Of a DNA stretch of 64,000 nt, positions 29,404-39,033 are shown piece by piece (the first letter of the stretch is position 1; each line of letters begins with the position of its first letter). The position numbers and the translations under genes were made by a program. The stretch spans positions 1 to 64,000 of the forward strand of contig NZ_JALDWJ010000004.1 of assembly GCF_022758295.1 (NCBI RefSeq). Direction: 5' to 3'. The notes under the pieces were generated by a model, which had not been told where the DNA came from, ran no database searches, and was given only the letters and a program-made list of their open reading frames with translations. The DNA comes from Lysobacter sp. CFH 32150. GTDB lineage: Bacteria > Pseudomonadota > Gammaproteobacteria > Xanthomonadales > Xanthomonadaceae.

Positions 29404-30167
29404 TGGGCCGATACAACGCGATGGGGCGACGCCACGCGATCCATCGCATGCGCTTGCGGCTGGAACGCGATGGTTATCCGCGCCTGCAGATGCTGCTGCT
29501 GGTGACGATGACTGGCGCTGCCGGGTTTATCGCGTCGTACTTGCTGCTGCGGGCCGGGCTCAACGCGATGTGGCTCCGATACCTCCTCGCGCTTGGCTTC
29601 GCGTACCTCGCCTTCCTGATGTTGCTCTGGCTATGGTTGCGCACACGTCCGCAGGACTACCTGGATGTTCCCGACGTCTCCGGACTGGATCTTTCGCGTC
29701 GCCCTAATGAATGCTCGGCGGAATGGGGTGGACAAGGCGGCAGCAGCGGTGGTGGTGGCGCCAGCAGTTCGTTCGAGGCCAGCGATGGCGGGACAAATGC
29801 GCTCGAAGACACGGCAAGCCCGATTAGCGAAGCCTTGGGCGCGGTTCCGGATGCGGATGAACTGGCCGTCCCGTTGGTCGCGTTACTGCTCGTTGCTGCG
29901 CTGGTTCTGTCGTCGCTGTTTGTCGTCTATTCCGCGCCTGTTCTTTTTGCGGAACTGTTGGTCGACGGCGTGCTTGCAGCCAGTTTGTATCGTCGCCTCC
30001 GCGGACTGGAGCCTGGCCATTGGCTGGAAACCGCCATTCGCCGGACTTTTTTGCCCTTTGTGCTTACCACGGCTTTCGTGATTGCGGCTGGATGGGGAAT
30101 GGCGCGTTATGCCCCAGGGGCCGATTCGATTGGTGATGTCCTGGCGCACACAAGACAGCACGATTAG
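29403..30167 (+). CDS. Membrane protein of unknown function in the tamAB operon
   Basis: A 254-residue protein with two N-terminal transmembrane helices (MLLLVTMTGAAGFIASYLLL and YLLALGFAYLAFLMLLWLWL), a Gly/Ser-rich central linker (GGQGGSSGGGGASSSF) and two or three C-terminal hydrophobic segments, the last being FVLTTAFVIAAGWGMARYA. I do not recognise a named family. The ATG shares its A with the tamB TGA, so it is translationally coupled to tamB. A role in TAM function is inference from position only. Confidence 0.8.
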   Translation: MGRYNAMGRRHAIHRMRLRLERDGYPRLQMLLLVTMTGAAGFIASYLLLRAGLNAMWLRYLLALGFAYLAFLMLLWLWLRTRPQDYLDVPDVSGLDLSRRPNECSAEWGGQGGSSGGGGASSSFEASDGGTNALEDTASPISEALGAVPDADELAVPLVALLLVAALVLSSLFVVYSAPVLFAELLVDGVLAASLYRRLRGLEPGHWLETAIRRTFLPFVLTTAFVIAAGWGMARYAPGADSIGDVLAHTRQHD

Positions 30168-30170
30168 ACA

Positions 30171-31244
30171 ATGACGACCCGGAACCTGCTGAAGCACCGT
30201 CTACACGCGCAAGGCATTGCCACCGCGCGTTTCGACACGCCTGCCGACGTCGTGCGCTGGCTGGTCGCGATGCAGGCCCAGGATTACTACGGCGCCCTGT
30301 GGGCAGTGGGATTGCGCATGCGTGCGGCGAGCGAAGCCGTGATCGAGCAGGCCATCGCCGAACGCAGGATCGTGCGTACCTGGCCGATGCGCGGCACCCT
30401 GCATTTCGTCGCCGCGGAAGACGCGCGCTGGATGCTGGAGTTGTTGACGCCACGGGTGATCGCGCTCAATGCCGCCCGCATCGAGCGCGACTTCGGCCTC
30501 GATGCCGCCATGCTCACACGCTGCCGTCGCATCGTCGGGAAAGCCCTTGCCGGCGGCAAGGCGCTGACGCGCGGCGCGCTGTACGCAGCACTGGACGAGG
30601 GCGGCGTCAGCTGTGCGGAACAGCGTGGCATCCACGTGACCGGCCGACTCGCGCAGGAAGGCCTGATCTGCCTGGGCCCGCGTGCGGGCAAGCAACCAAC
30701 CTTCGTGTTGCTGGACGAATGGCTGCCCGCCGTCCCCCGCAAGACCCGCGAGGAAGCGCTGGCCGAACTGGCACACCGCTATTTCCGCAGCCGCGGCCCG
30801 GCCACCGCGCAGGACTTCGCCTGGTGGTCGAACCTCACGGTGAAGGATGCGCAGGCCGGCATCGCACTGGCGCAATCGCGCCTCGTGCGGGATGTCGTCG
30901 ACGGCTCGACGTATTGGTTGTCGCCCGATGCGACGCCGTCACACAAAAGCAGCGCCATCCACCTGCTGCCGCCGTTCGACGAATACCTCGTCGCCTACAA
31001 GGACCGCAGTGCCGCACTGGATACCAGCCTCGGTCGCCAGGTCATCGGCATCAACGGCCTGGTCAACGCCAGCATCATCCGTGACGGCCGCGTTGCCGGC
31101 GTGTGGAAGCGCGCAGTGCAGAAGCAGTCCGTCATGGTCTTGCCCAACTTGTTTGCATCGCTACCACGCGCCCAACACCAGGCCTTGGCCCGCACTACGA
31201 AACAATACGGCGCGTTCCTTGGTTTGCCCGTGACGATGCCTTGA
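30171..31244 (+). CDS. AlkZ-like winged-helix DNA-binding protein (HTH_42 family)
   Basis: The 357-residue protein belongs to the HTH_42/AlkZ family of DNA-binding proteins, some of which are DNA glycosylases for bulky or cross-linked alkyl adducts. The family's QxQ catalytic motif is present as MQAQDYYGA near residue 35, followed by RIVRTWPMRGTLHFV and the LLPPFDEYLVAYKDR block. Three winged-helix modules are expected. It starts three bases after the tam operon's last gene and may share its transcript. A GNAT gene follows after 11 bp. Base-excision activity is likely but not proven. Confidence 0.85.
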   Translation: MTTRNLLKHRLHAQGIATARFDTPADVVRWLVAMQAQDYYGALWAVGLRMRAASEAVIEQAIAERRIVRTWPMRGTLHFVAAEDARWMLELLTPRVIALNAARIERDFGLDAAMLTRCRRIVGKALAGGKALTRGALYAALDEGGVSCAEQRGIHVTGRLAQEGLICLGPRAGKQPTFVLLDEWLPAVPRKTREEALAELAHRYFRSRGPATAQDFAWWSNLTVKDAQAGIALAQSRLVRDVVDGSTYWLSPDATPSHKSSAIHLLPPFDEYLVAYKDRSAALDTSLGRQVIGINGLVNASIIRDGRVAGVWKRAVQKQSVMVLPNLFASLPRAQHQALARTTKQYGAFLGLPVTMP

Positions 31245-31255
31245 GCACATCCCGC

Positions 31256-31825
31256 ATGCCCTATCAGCTACGCAAGGCCATCGCAGACGATCAACCCAGG
31301 CTCGATGCCCTGATCGCACGCTCGGCACGGGAGTTGAGTGCGCACGACTACACGCCGCAACAGATCGAAGGCGCGTTGCGTGGCGCATTCGGCGTGGACA
31401 CCCAACTCATCAGGGACGGCACGTATTTCGTGGTCGAGACGGAAACCGAAATCGTCGGCTGCGGCGGGTGGAGCCGGCGTCGCACACTTTTCGGTGGCGA
31501 CGCCCATGCCGAACGCGACGCTGCGGAGCTCGATCCGCGGGTGGACGCCGCAAAGATTCGCGCGTTCTTCGTCGATCCCGCGCATGCCCGGAGAGGGATC
31601 GGCAGGGCCATCCTCGAGCGCTGCGAAGCCGAAGCGCGCGCCTGCGGTTTCTCCCGGTTCGAATTGATGGCGACGCTGCCGGGCGTCCGGCTCTACCAGG
31701 CTTACGGCTATGTGCCTGGCAGTCCCTTCCAGCACCCGCTGGGACCTGGACTCACCATCGAGTTCGTGCCAATGAGCAAGTCCGATTCAAGCCAAGATCG
31801 AAGCGGCGATTCGCTCAAGCCTTAG
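31256..31825 (+). CDS. GNAT family N-acetyltransferase
   Basis: The acetyl-CoA binding motif A is clear: IRAFFVDPAHARRGIGRAILERCEAEARACGF, with FELMATLPGVRLYQAYGYVP as motif B. Residues before it (LRKAIADDQPRLDALIARSARELSAHDYTPQQIEGAL) are the usual N-terminal strand and helices. The ATG at 31256 begins the fold; the frame is open to 31103, but that is the shadow of the preceding gene. It has 189 residues. The substrate is unknown. Confidence 0.9.
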   Translation: MPYQLRKAIADDQPRLDALIARSARELSAHDYTPQQIEGALRGAFGVDTQLIRDGTYFVVETETEIVGCGGWSRRRTLFGGDAHAERDAAELDPRVDAAKIRAFFVDPAHARRGIGRAILERCEAEARACGFSRFELMATLPGVRLYQAYGYVPGSPFQHPLGPGLTIEFVPMSKSDSSQDRSGDSLKP

Positions 31826-31864
31826 CCGGTTGCGACCCATGTCACTCAAACACAGAGGTGTCTG

Positions 31865-32083
31865 ATGCTTGCTGCCTATATCGACGAGATCATCATGTTT
31901 TTCGCAGGAGCCTGGGCCACGGCAACGGGCTTCGGTTACCTGCGCGTGAGCAAGGATCCCATCGCCGAGGAGAAGTGGCGAGCGCGATTCGGCAAGCACC
32001 TCAAATGGATCGGCCCGTTGCTGCTCCTCATTGCGACGGTGCTGGCGGTTGCCAAGTTCACCGGGGCCTCGGGGGCCACTTGA
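31865..32083 (+). CDS. Small two-helix membrane protein, hypothetical
   Basis: This is a 72-residue protein with two predicted membrane segments (IIMFFAGAWATATGFGYL and WIGPLLLLIATVLAVAKF) joined by a charged loop with KDPIAEEKWRARFGKHLKWIG. AGAGGTG lies eight bases before the ATG at 31865. I do not recognise a family. It stands alone after the GNAT gene, and the next gene is convergent with a 9-bp gap. Confidence 0.7.
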   Translation: MLAAYIDEIIMFFAGAWATATGFGYLRVSKDPIAEEKWRARFGKHLKWIGPLLLLIATVLAVAKFTGASGAT

Positions 32084-32092
32084 TTCGAGCAT

Positions 32093-32899
32093 TCAACGCG
32101 CGGGCATCAGTGCATTGATGTCGCCGTAGCCCATCGCATCCGTAGCCAGCGGATCGGAACTGCCATCGCGTAGAAATGCCGTCGCCAATGCGGCGGTACG
32201 CGCGAATGCACTCTGGGCGATGCCGGAGCCCGCACTGAGGCGGCGCACGCCGAGCGCGGCGAGTTCCATGGCCGGCGGCACGTCCGGTAGCGCGAGTACG
32301 TTGAGTGGCAGCGACAGGGCCGACGCGATCGCGCGGATGTTGGCACGATCACGCAGGCCCGGGACGAAGATGCCGTCGGCGCCAGCGGCGCGGTAGCGCT
32401 CGGCGCGCAGCAGGGTTTCATCCGTGCGCTCCCCGGCGGGGACGAGCCCGCGCAGATAGACGTCGGTGCGCGCATTGACAAAGACGTCGAGGCCGTTGCG
32501 GGCGCAGGCGAGCTTGATGTGTTCGATCTTGGCGCAGAGCAGGTCCGGTGCCTCGGTGCCGTCTTCGAGGTTGATCCCGGCCACGCCCAGTGCGGCGAGT
32601 TGGACGACGGTTTCGCCGACGCTGGCAGGGTCGCGCGAATAACCGTCCTCGATATCCACCGTGAGCGGAATGCGGATGACGCGGGCGATGTCCGCCACCG
32701 TCGCCAGCAGCAGGGGCACTGGCAATACGCAGCTATCAGGATAGCCGTGCGACCAGGCGACGCCGGCACTGGTGGTGGCGACGGCCTGCGCGCCCAGGCT
32801 TTCGATCAGTCGTGCGCTACCAGCGTCCCAGGCGTTGGCGAGCAGCAGCAGGCCATGGGCGTGCAATTGGCGAAACGAATCCACGGATGTGGGTCTCAT
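32093..32899 (-). CDS. Isocitrate lyase/phosphoenolpyruvate mutase superfamily protein
   Basis: A TIM-barrel protein of the ICL/PEPM superfamily: FRQLHAHGLLLLANAWDAGSARLIESLG at the start, SAGVAWSHGYPD, the metal-binding VDIEDGYS, and INLEDGTE and NARTDVYLRG in later strands. The KKCGH active-site motif of true isocitrate lyases is absent, so a methylisocitrate-lyase-like or oxaloacetate-decarboxylase-like C-C bond reaction on a 2-oxo acid is more likely. The start ATG at 32899 has AAGGAG upstream; the frame is open to 33205 without support. Length is 268 residues. Confidence 0.85.
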   Translation of the reverse strand: MRPTSVDSFRQLHAHGLLLLANAWDAGSARLIESLGAQAVATTSAGVAWSHGYPDSCVLPVPLLLATVADIARVIRIPLTVDIEDGYSRDPASVGETVVQLAALGVAGINLEDGTEAPDLLCAKIEHIKLACARNGLDVFVNARTDVYLRGLVPAGERTDETLLRAERYRAAGADGIFVPGLRDRANIRAIASALSLPLNVLALPDVPPAMELAALGVRRLSAGSGIAQSAFARTAALATAFLRDGSSDPLATDAMGYGDINALMPAR

Positions 32900-32976
32900 C
32901 GAAGCTCCTTTTCGAAGATATAGGTCGGGGCCGCCGCGCCATGCGGGCGTCGGTCCAGTATCGGAATCCGTCGTGG

Positions 32977-34251
32977 TTAAGGCGTGATGGTGACGCCGCG
33001 CAGTTGCGGCCCGCCGTCGATCAAATCGGTCCAGACGACATACGCCGTACCGTTGCGCAGTACCAGTTGTGGAAAACCGGTGGCGCGGCCCCGGCCTTGC
33101 AGCTTGGCGACGACGACGCGTTGCAGCTCGCGCGAAAGATCGGGCGCATAGCGGGCGAGTTGCAACACTTGCCCGCCGCCGTCCTCGCGCAGCCACACCA
33201 CCCACGCCGCGTCGGCATCGAGCGCGACATCGACGCGGCCCTGCACTGGTGCGCCGGTGTCGAGCGAGACTGGTGCGGCGAACGTATCGCCTGCATCGGC
33301 GCTGCGCGCGAGCTTGAGCGTGGGCGCGTCACCGGCGGCGGTGTACCAGGCGACGATCGCTGCGTCCCCGCGTGCGTCGACGGCAGGGCCGTTGAGCGGG
33401 CAACCCCCCATTTTCCAGCCATCGGCATGCACGGCCTTGGGCGTGTTCCAGCGCGAACCGTCGTGGCGTGCGATGTAGATGTCGCGGATGTCGTCGGGGC
33501 TGCGATCGCGGTACACCAGCAACGCGCCGCGTCCGGTCATGGCGATGTCGGTCCCACAGCACTCGCACGTCATCGCGTCGAGTTCGCCTTCGTCACTGCG
33601 TCGCAGGTAGGCATCGAAACCGGCGCTGCGCAGGGTCATCGCGCCAGTGTCGTGCTCGCCTTTGGCATGCGCGTCATCGGCGTGCGTCGTCGTCGCCATG
33701 TTGCGGCCGTCCAGCCAGGCGATGCCGAGCGTGTCCTGGCGCAACGGCCACAACGACACGAAGCCATGCTCGGTGGCCGTATTGTCGTCGTTGACGCGTA
33801 CCGGCGGCGCCCAATGCATGCCGTCGTCGCGCGAGGTCGTCAGCCACACATCGCCGGCGTGGCCTGTGCCCGACGATTGCAACCAGTGCGCCCACAGTGC
33901 GCCGTCATCCGTCATCGCGATGTGCGGCGTGTCGGCCCAGTTGGCCACCATGGTGGTGCCGACCGCAATCGTCTTCGGCGCCGATTCCCAACGCCCGGCG
34001 CCGGCATAAGCGGCGTATTGCAGTGCGTGGCGGCCGCCGATGCGACGGATCCAGCTCAGCAGCAGGCGGCCATCGGGTGCGACCACCAGATCCGGTTGTC
34101 CCGCAGCCTCCTGCGCGGGCAACGGCCACGGCGCGATCTTCAGGCCCTGCACCTGCGTGCTGGTGGCTTCGACAACGGGCGCGGCGTCGCGACCGCAACC
34201 GGTCGCCAGCAATGCGCCGAACAAAATTGCGATCGTCAGCGTCGTTTTCAT
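32977..34251 (-). CDS. BNR/sialidase-like beta-propeller lipoprotein
   Basis: A lipoprotein signal (MKTTLTIAILFGALLATGC, lipobox ATGC) precedes a repetitive beta-propeller of the sialidase/BNR type with Asp-box-like segments such as SRDDGMHWAPP and SADAGDTFAAP. A cysteine cluster TCECCGTD and a later GGCPLNGPAV occur in the second half. Sialidase catalytic residues cannot be identified, so enzymatic activity is uncertain. Length is 424 residues. It lies 76 bp downstream of mnmG on the same strand. Confidence 0.8.
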   Translation of the reverse strand: MKTTLTIAILFGALLATGCGRDAAPVVEATSTQVQGLKIAPWPLPAQEAAGQPDLVVAPDGRLLLSWIRRIGGRHALQYAAYAGAGRWESAPKTIAVGTTMVANWADTPHIAMTDDGALWAHWLQSSGTGHAGDVWLTTSRDDGMHWAPPVRVNDDNTATEHGFVSLWPLRQDTLGIAWLDGRNMATTTHADDAHAKGEHDTGAMTLRSAGFDAYLRRSDEGELDAMTCECCGTDIAMTGRGALLVYRDRSPDDIRDIYIARHDGSRWNTPKAVHADGWKMGGCPLNGPAVDARGDAAIVAWYTAAGDAPTLKLARSADAGDTFAAPVSLDTGAPVQGRVDVALDADAAWVVWLREDGGGQVLQLARYAPDLSRELQRVVVAKLQGRGRATGFPQLVLRNGTAYVVWTDLIDGGPQLRGVTITP

Positions 34252-34327
34252 GCGGCTAGCGTAGCGCGGTTGGAGAAAGCTGGCGTAACGGTGCTTCGTA
34301 GTGCCGGACGGCTCGGTATCACAAACC

Positions 34328-36232
<1,905 letters not shown>

Positions 36233-36326
36233 GGCTGTGGCGGACCTGTTGGGGCCAGGTCGATTGGGGCGAATTTTAAGCGCCTCGGGCCGGCTTCGGA
36301 GCCGGAATGTGAAGACGGAGTGAAAG

Positions 36327-36344
36327 TTGGCACGCTTCCTGCGT
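36327..36344 (+). promoter_or_regulatory. Candidate sigma-54 (RpoN) promoter
   Basis: The sequence TTGGCACGCTTCCTGCGT keeps the invariant GG (36329-36330) and GC (36341-36342) separated by exactly 10 bases, and the -24 half is the full consensus YTGGCACG. The -12 half is CTGC instead of TTGC. Start of transcription would be near 36354. No enhancer-binding site was identified. Confidence 0.65.
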
Positions 36345-36353
36345 TAGTACCCT

Positions 36354-36467
36354 TGCACCCGACGTGGCAGGCGCCATGGGCGCCGGCCGGAGTGGAACAG
36401 GGGCTGGCCAAGCGCACGCCGGGGATGCCAGGGGTCGAATGTCGGGGGACGTTCGACCCCTTTTTTT
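36354..36467 (+). ncRNA. Candidate RpoN-dependent small RNA, about 114 nt
   Basis: The boundaries are inferred from the sigma-54 promoter at 36327-36344 and the terminator ending at 36467. The interval has no credible coding frame. It can form a hairpin from GGCGCC, ATG, GGCGCC (36370-36384) and a further one closed by GGCC pairs at 36385-36388 and 36406-36409. Four GGA triplets (36389, 36394, 36423, 36447) lie in it, the last in the terminator loop. That could suit an RsmA/CsrA-binding RNA, but the number is not far above chance in GC-rich DNA. I do not recognise an Rfam family. Confidence 0.5.
36431..36467 (+). terminator. Strong intrinsic terminator of the candidate small RNA
   Basis: A 13-bp stem (36431-36443 GGGGTCGAATGTC with 36448-36460, one T-G wobble) and a GGGG loop are followed at once by seven T residues (36461-36467). 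There is no protein gene on this strand upstream that it could serve. Confidence 0.88.
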
Positions 36468-36703
36468 GCCTGCGAAATCGAATCGTCCGGCGTTGGCCGC
36501 TGTCGACGGCTACGCCATGGCGTCCGATGCGTTTGGGCAGGGGGTCCGGGAAGGGCGCCGACGCCCGGCGGGAAGCGGAACAGGGGGGATCCTAAATTCC
36601 CGACGGGCGTCGACATGGAAAACTTGCCGCGGAGTGCGTCGCAAACCGACGCATCCGGTCACACGGGGCCAAGCTTGCGACGGTCGCCGCCGCGGCGCAA
36701 GTC

Positions 36704-37390
36704 TTACTGCCCATCTTCGCGACTGGGCGCACGTTCCTGTCCGCGCCTGACCCTGCCCTCGCCAGGCTGACTGCGGGGCGTTTGCGCAGCAGGCGTGTCC
36801 TGGCGCCGCGGCGATGCTGGCGGTGGCGCGATGCTGTCCGGCTGGCGGCGGCGTGTTTCGTCCACTCGGCGCACGGGTGGGGTGTCATCGCCGACCTGAC
36901 GCGGGGGCATGATGCCGCCTTCCTGCTGGCGTCGCCGTCCCTGGTCCACCCTGTGCCTGGCCGAGCCGTCGTCGTCCGGGGCGCGATCAACAGGGTCGAC
37001 ATCCGGTGGCGGCACGTAGCGGCCGCCTCCCTGTTGGCGCCGCCGCAGTTCGTCCAACCGCCGCCAGGGCGAGGTGCTGTCGTCAGGGGTGGGGTCAGCG
37101 TGCCGCACCGGGCGACGGTAGTAGTAATGGGAATATGGATAGCCATACGGGTAGCCGTAACCGCCGCGGTAACCGTAGGGATACCCGCGATACCAATAGC
37201 TGTATGGATCGGCATAACGGTACGGGCCGTAATAGCCGTAGGCCCCGTAGGGATAACTTGGGTAATAGCGGTATTCGACCGCCGGCGCTCCGTAGTAGTA
37301 ATCGCCACTGCCCTGGCGATAGCTGTAGCCGGTGACGCAGCCGCCCAGCAAGGCGATCGCGACCGCCGGCAGGATCAATTTGCGGATCAT
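36704..37390 (-). CDS. Tyr/Gly/Pro-rich lipoprotein with Arg-rich repeat tail
   Basis: The signal MIRKLILPAVAIALLGGC carries a lipobox (LGGC). After it comes a low-complexity Tyr/Gly/Pro region of about 75 residues, then a charged tail in which a motif like RRxDExRRRQ occurs three times (WRRLDELRRRQQ, RHRVDQGRRRQQ, VRRVDETRRRQ). The C-terminus is Pro/Arg/Gln-rich and likely disordered. Length is 228 residues. Such proteins are common in this bacterial group but have no known function; binding to peptidoglycan or nucleic acid is only a guess from composition. Confidence 0.75.
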   Translation of the reverse strand: MIRKLILPAVAIALLGGCVTGYSYRQGSGDYYYGAPAVEYRYYPSYPYGAYGYYGPYRYADPYSYWYRGYPYGYRGGYGYPYGYPYSHYYYRRPVRHADPTPDDSTSPWRRLDELRRRQQGGGRYVPPPDVDPVDRAPDDDGSARHRVDQGRRRQQEGGIMPPRQVGDDTPPVRRVDETRRRQPDSIAPPPASPRRQDTPAAQTPRSQPGEGRVRRGQERAPSREDGQ

Positions 37391-37536
37391 GTTGTTTCCC
37401 CTGTTCCTGATGCTGGTGGTGCCTGGCTCGGATACCGGCAGCTTCAGCCTGCGGCTTTGAATCCGTGCTTAATCCTGCCGGTTCCAGGCGACAACTACCT
37501 GAACGTCTCCAGCGCCGGTTCCGTTAGCATCGCGAC

Positions 37537-38532
37537 ATGGACGGAACCCCGATGACGCTGCCCACCTACGCCGATGTCCTCGCAGCTGCCGCGCGGATCG
37601 CACCGCATGCCCATGTCACGCCCGTGCTGCGCTCGCGCACGCTCGATGCGATGGTCGGGGCGGAACTACATTTCAAATGCGAGCATTTGCAGCGGATCGG
37701 TGCGTTCAAGTTCCGCGGCGCCTGCAATGCGGTGTGGGCGCTGAGCGACGTCGAAGCTGCGCGCGGCGTAGTGACCCATTCCTCCGGCAACCATGGCGGC
37801 GCACTGGCGCTCGCTGCGAAAACCCGCGGCATCGCCTGCCATGTCGTGGCACCGGACAACACGATTGCCAGCAAGCTCGCCGCGATCGAAGCCTACGGCG
37901 CCACCCTGCACCTCTGCGCGCCCGGCCTGGCCGCACGCGAAGCCAGATGCACCGAGGTGCAACACGCGACCGGCGCGGTGCTGGTGCACCCCTATACCGA
38001 TCCGATGGTGATCGCTGGCCAGGGTACGGCGGCGATGGAACTGCTCAACCACTGCGGTACGCATGCCTACCACCCGCTCGACGCGCTGATCGTGCCGGTC
38101 GGCGGTGGCGGGCTCGCATCGGGCACCGCGTTGGCGGCGGCAGCGCTCGCGCCGGCGTGTCGCGTGTTCGCCGCCGAGCCTGCGGTAGGCGCGGATACGT
38201 TTGCTTCGTTGCAGCGGGGCGAACGCATCAGCGGCTCCCAGCCGGATACGATCTGCGATGGTTTGCGCGGCACCCTGGGGGCGCCGAACTTCACCTTGCT
38301 GCGCACGCATGGCGTCGAAGTACTGACCGTCGACGATGCCGAGACCATCGCGGCGATGCGGCTGTTGTGGACCCGCACCAAGCAGTTGGTCGAACCCTCC
38401 TCGGCGACAGTGCTGGCGGCACTGTTGAAGCATCGCGAACGTTTCGCCGGCCAGCGCATCGGCGTGATCCTGTCCGGCGGCAATGTCGACCTCGATGCGC
38501 TGCCGCAACTGTTCGCCAAGGAACCGGCATGA
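37537..38532 (+). CDS. PLP-dependent threonine/serine dehydratase or racemase-type enzyme
   Basis: A fold-type II PLP enzyme: the Schiff-base lysine is in IGAFKFRGACNA, the cofactor phosphate loop in VGGGGLASG, and the substrate loop in THSSGNHGGALALAA. The length (331 residues) and absence of an ACT regulatory domain fit catabolic threonine/serine dehydratase or serine racemase rather than biosynthetic IlvA. An ATG at 37552 gives a start five codons later. The stop overlaps the next gene's ATG (ATGA), indicating coupling to the ketosteroid-isomerase-like gene. Confidence 0.88.
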   Translation: MDGTPMTLPTYADVLAAAARIAPHAHVTPVLRSRTLDAMVGAELHFKCEHLQRIGAFKFRGACNAVWALSDVEAARGVVTHSSGNHGGALALAAKTRGIACHVVAPDNTIASKLAAIEAYGATLHLCAPGLAAREARCTEVQHATGAVLVHPYTDPMVIAGQGTAAMELLNHCGTHAYHPLDALIVPVGGGGLASGTALAAAALAPACRVFAAEPAVGADTFASLQRGERISGSQPDTICDGLRGTLGAPNFTLLRTHGVEVLTVDDAETIAAMRLLWTRTKQLVEPSSATVLAALLKHRERFAGQRIGVILSGGNVDLDALPQLFAKEPA

Positions 38533-38960
38533 AAATCGACGGCAGCCGCCGCAACGACCGCGCCACCGAGCTGGTGCTCAGCTGGTATGCCGCCTTCAAT
38601 CGCGGCGACTGGAACGGCATGCTCGCGCTGCTCAGCGACGATGTCATCCACGACCGCAACCAAGGCCCGCGCGAACTCGGTCGCGAAGCTTTTGCCAAAT
38701 ACCTGCAACACCGCGCGACGAGTTATCGCGAGCAACTGCAGAGCATCGTCGTGATGGTATCGCCGGACGGCACCCGTGCCGCCGCCGAATTCACCGTGCA
38801 GGGCGCATACGTGCGGGATGATGCCGGCCTGCCACCCGCGCGCGGACAGCGTTACACGCTGCACGCCGGCGCTTTCTTCAACATCCATGCCGGCCAACTG
38901 CGCCGGGTCAGCGAATACGCCAACCTGCAGGAGCTGATCGCGCAGGTCGCGATTAGCTGA
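38529..38960 (+). CDS. Ketosteroid-isomerase-related (NTF2-like) protein
   Basis: A 143-residue cone-shaped alpha+beta protein of the SnoaL/NTF2 superfamily. Segments AAFNRGDWNGMLALLSDDVIHDRNQGPRELG, VVMVSPDG and LPPARGQRYTLHAGAFFNIHAGQL are typical of the ketosteroid isomerase-related subfamily. Catalytic activity is unknown. The ATG at 38529 overlaps the preceding stop by four bases; the frame is open to 37677 only as a shadow of the dehydratase gene. Confidence 0.87.
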   Translation: MKIDGSRRNDRATELVLSWYAAFNRGDWNGMLALLSDDVIHDRNQGPRELGREAFAKYLQHRATSYREQLQSIVVMVSPDGTRAAAEFTVQGAYVRDDAGLPPARGQRYTLHAGAFFNIHAGQLRRVSEYANLQELIAQVAIS

Positions 38961-39033
38961 TCGCACGGCGGAGTTTTAACGGCACGCGGCGGGCGAGTGG
39001 GTAAACTCGCGCATCCTGTCGCCGGGGTAGTGC

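Larger units (their letters stand above)
36233..36703. other. 470-bp non-coding region upstream of mnmG holding a candidate small-RNA gene
   Basis: Between the mnmG start and the end of the Tyr-rich lipoprotein gene no protein gene is supported. The region has a tetraloop-type hairpin (CCGGCT, TCGG, AGCCGG; 36290-36305), a sigma-54-type promoter, a structured stretch and a strong terminator on the plus strand. Beyond the terminator, 36470-36703 shows one further hairpin (TGCGTCG/CGACGCA, about 36640-36658) and nothing else I can name. Confidence 0.7.

Noticed and set aside
36364-36750. 128-residue plus-strand frame over the candidate small RNA
   Set aside because: It crosses the strong intrinsic terminator, has no Shine-Dalgarno, and its composition is low-complexity.
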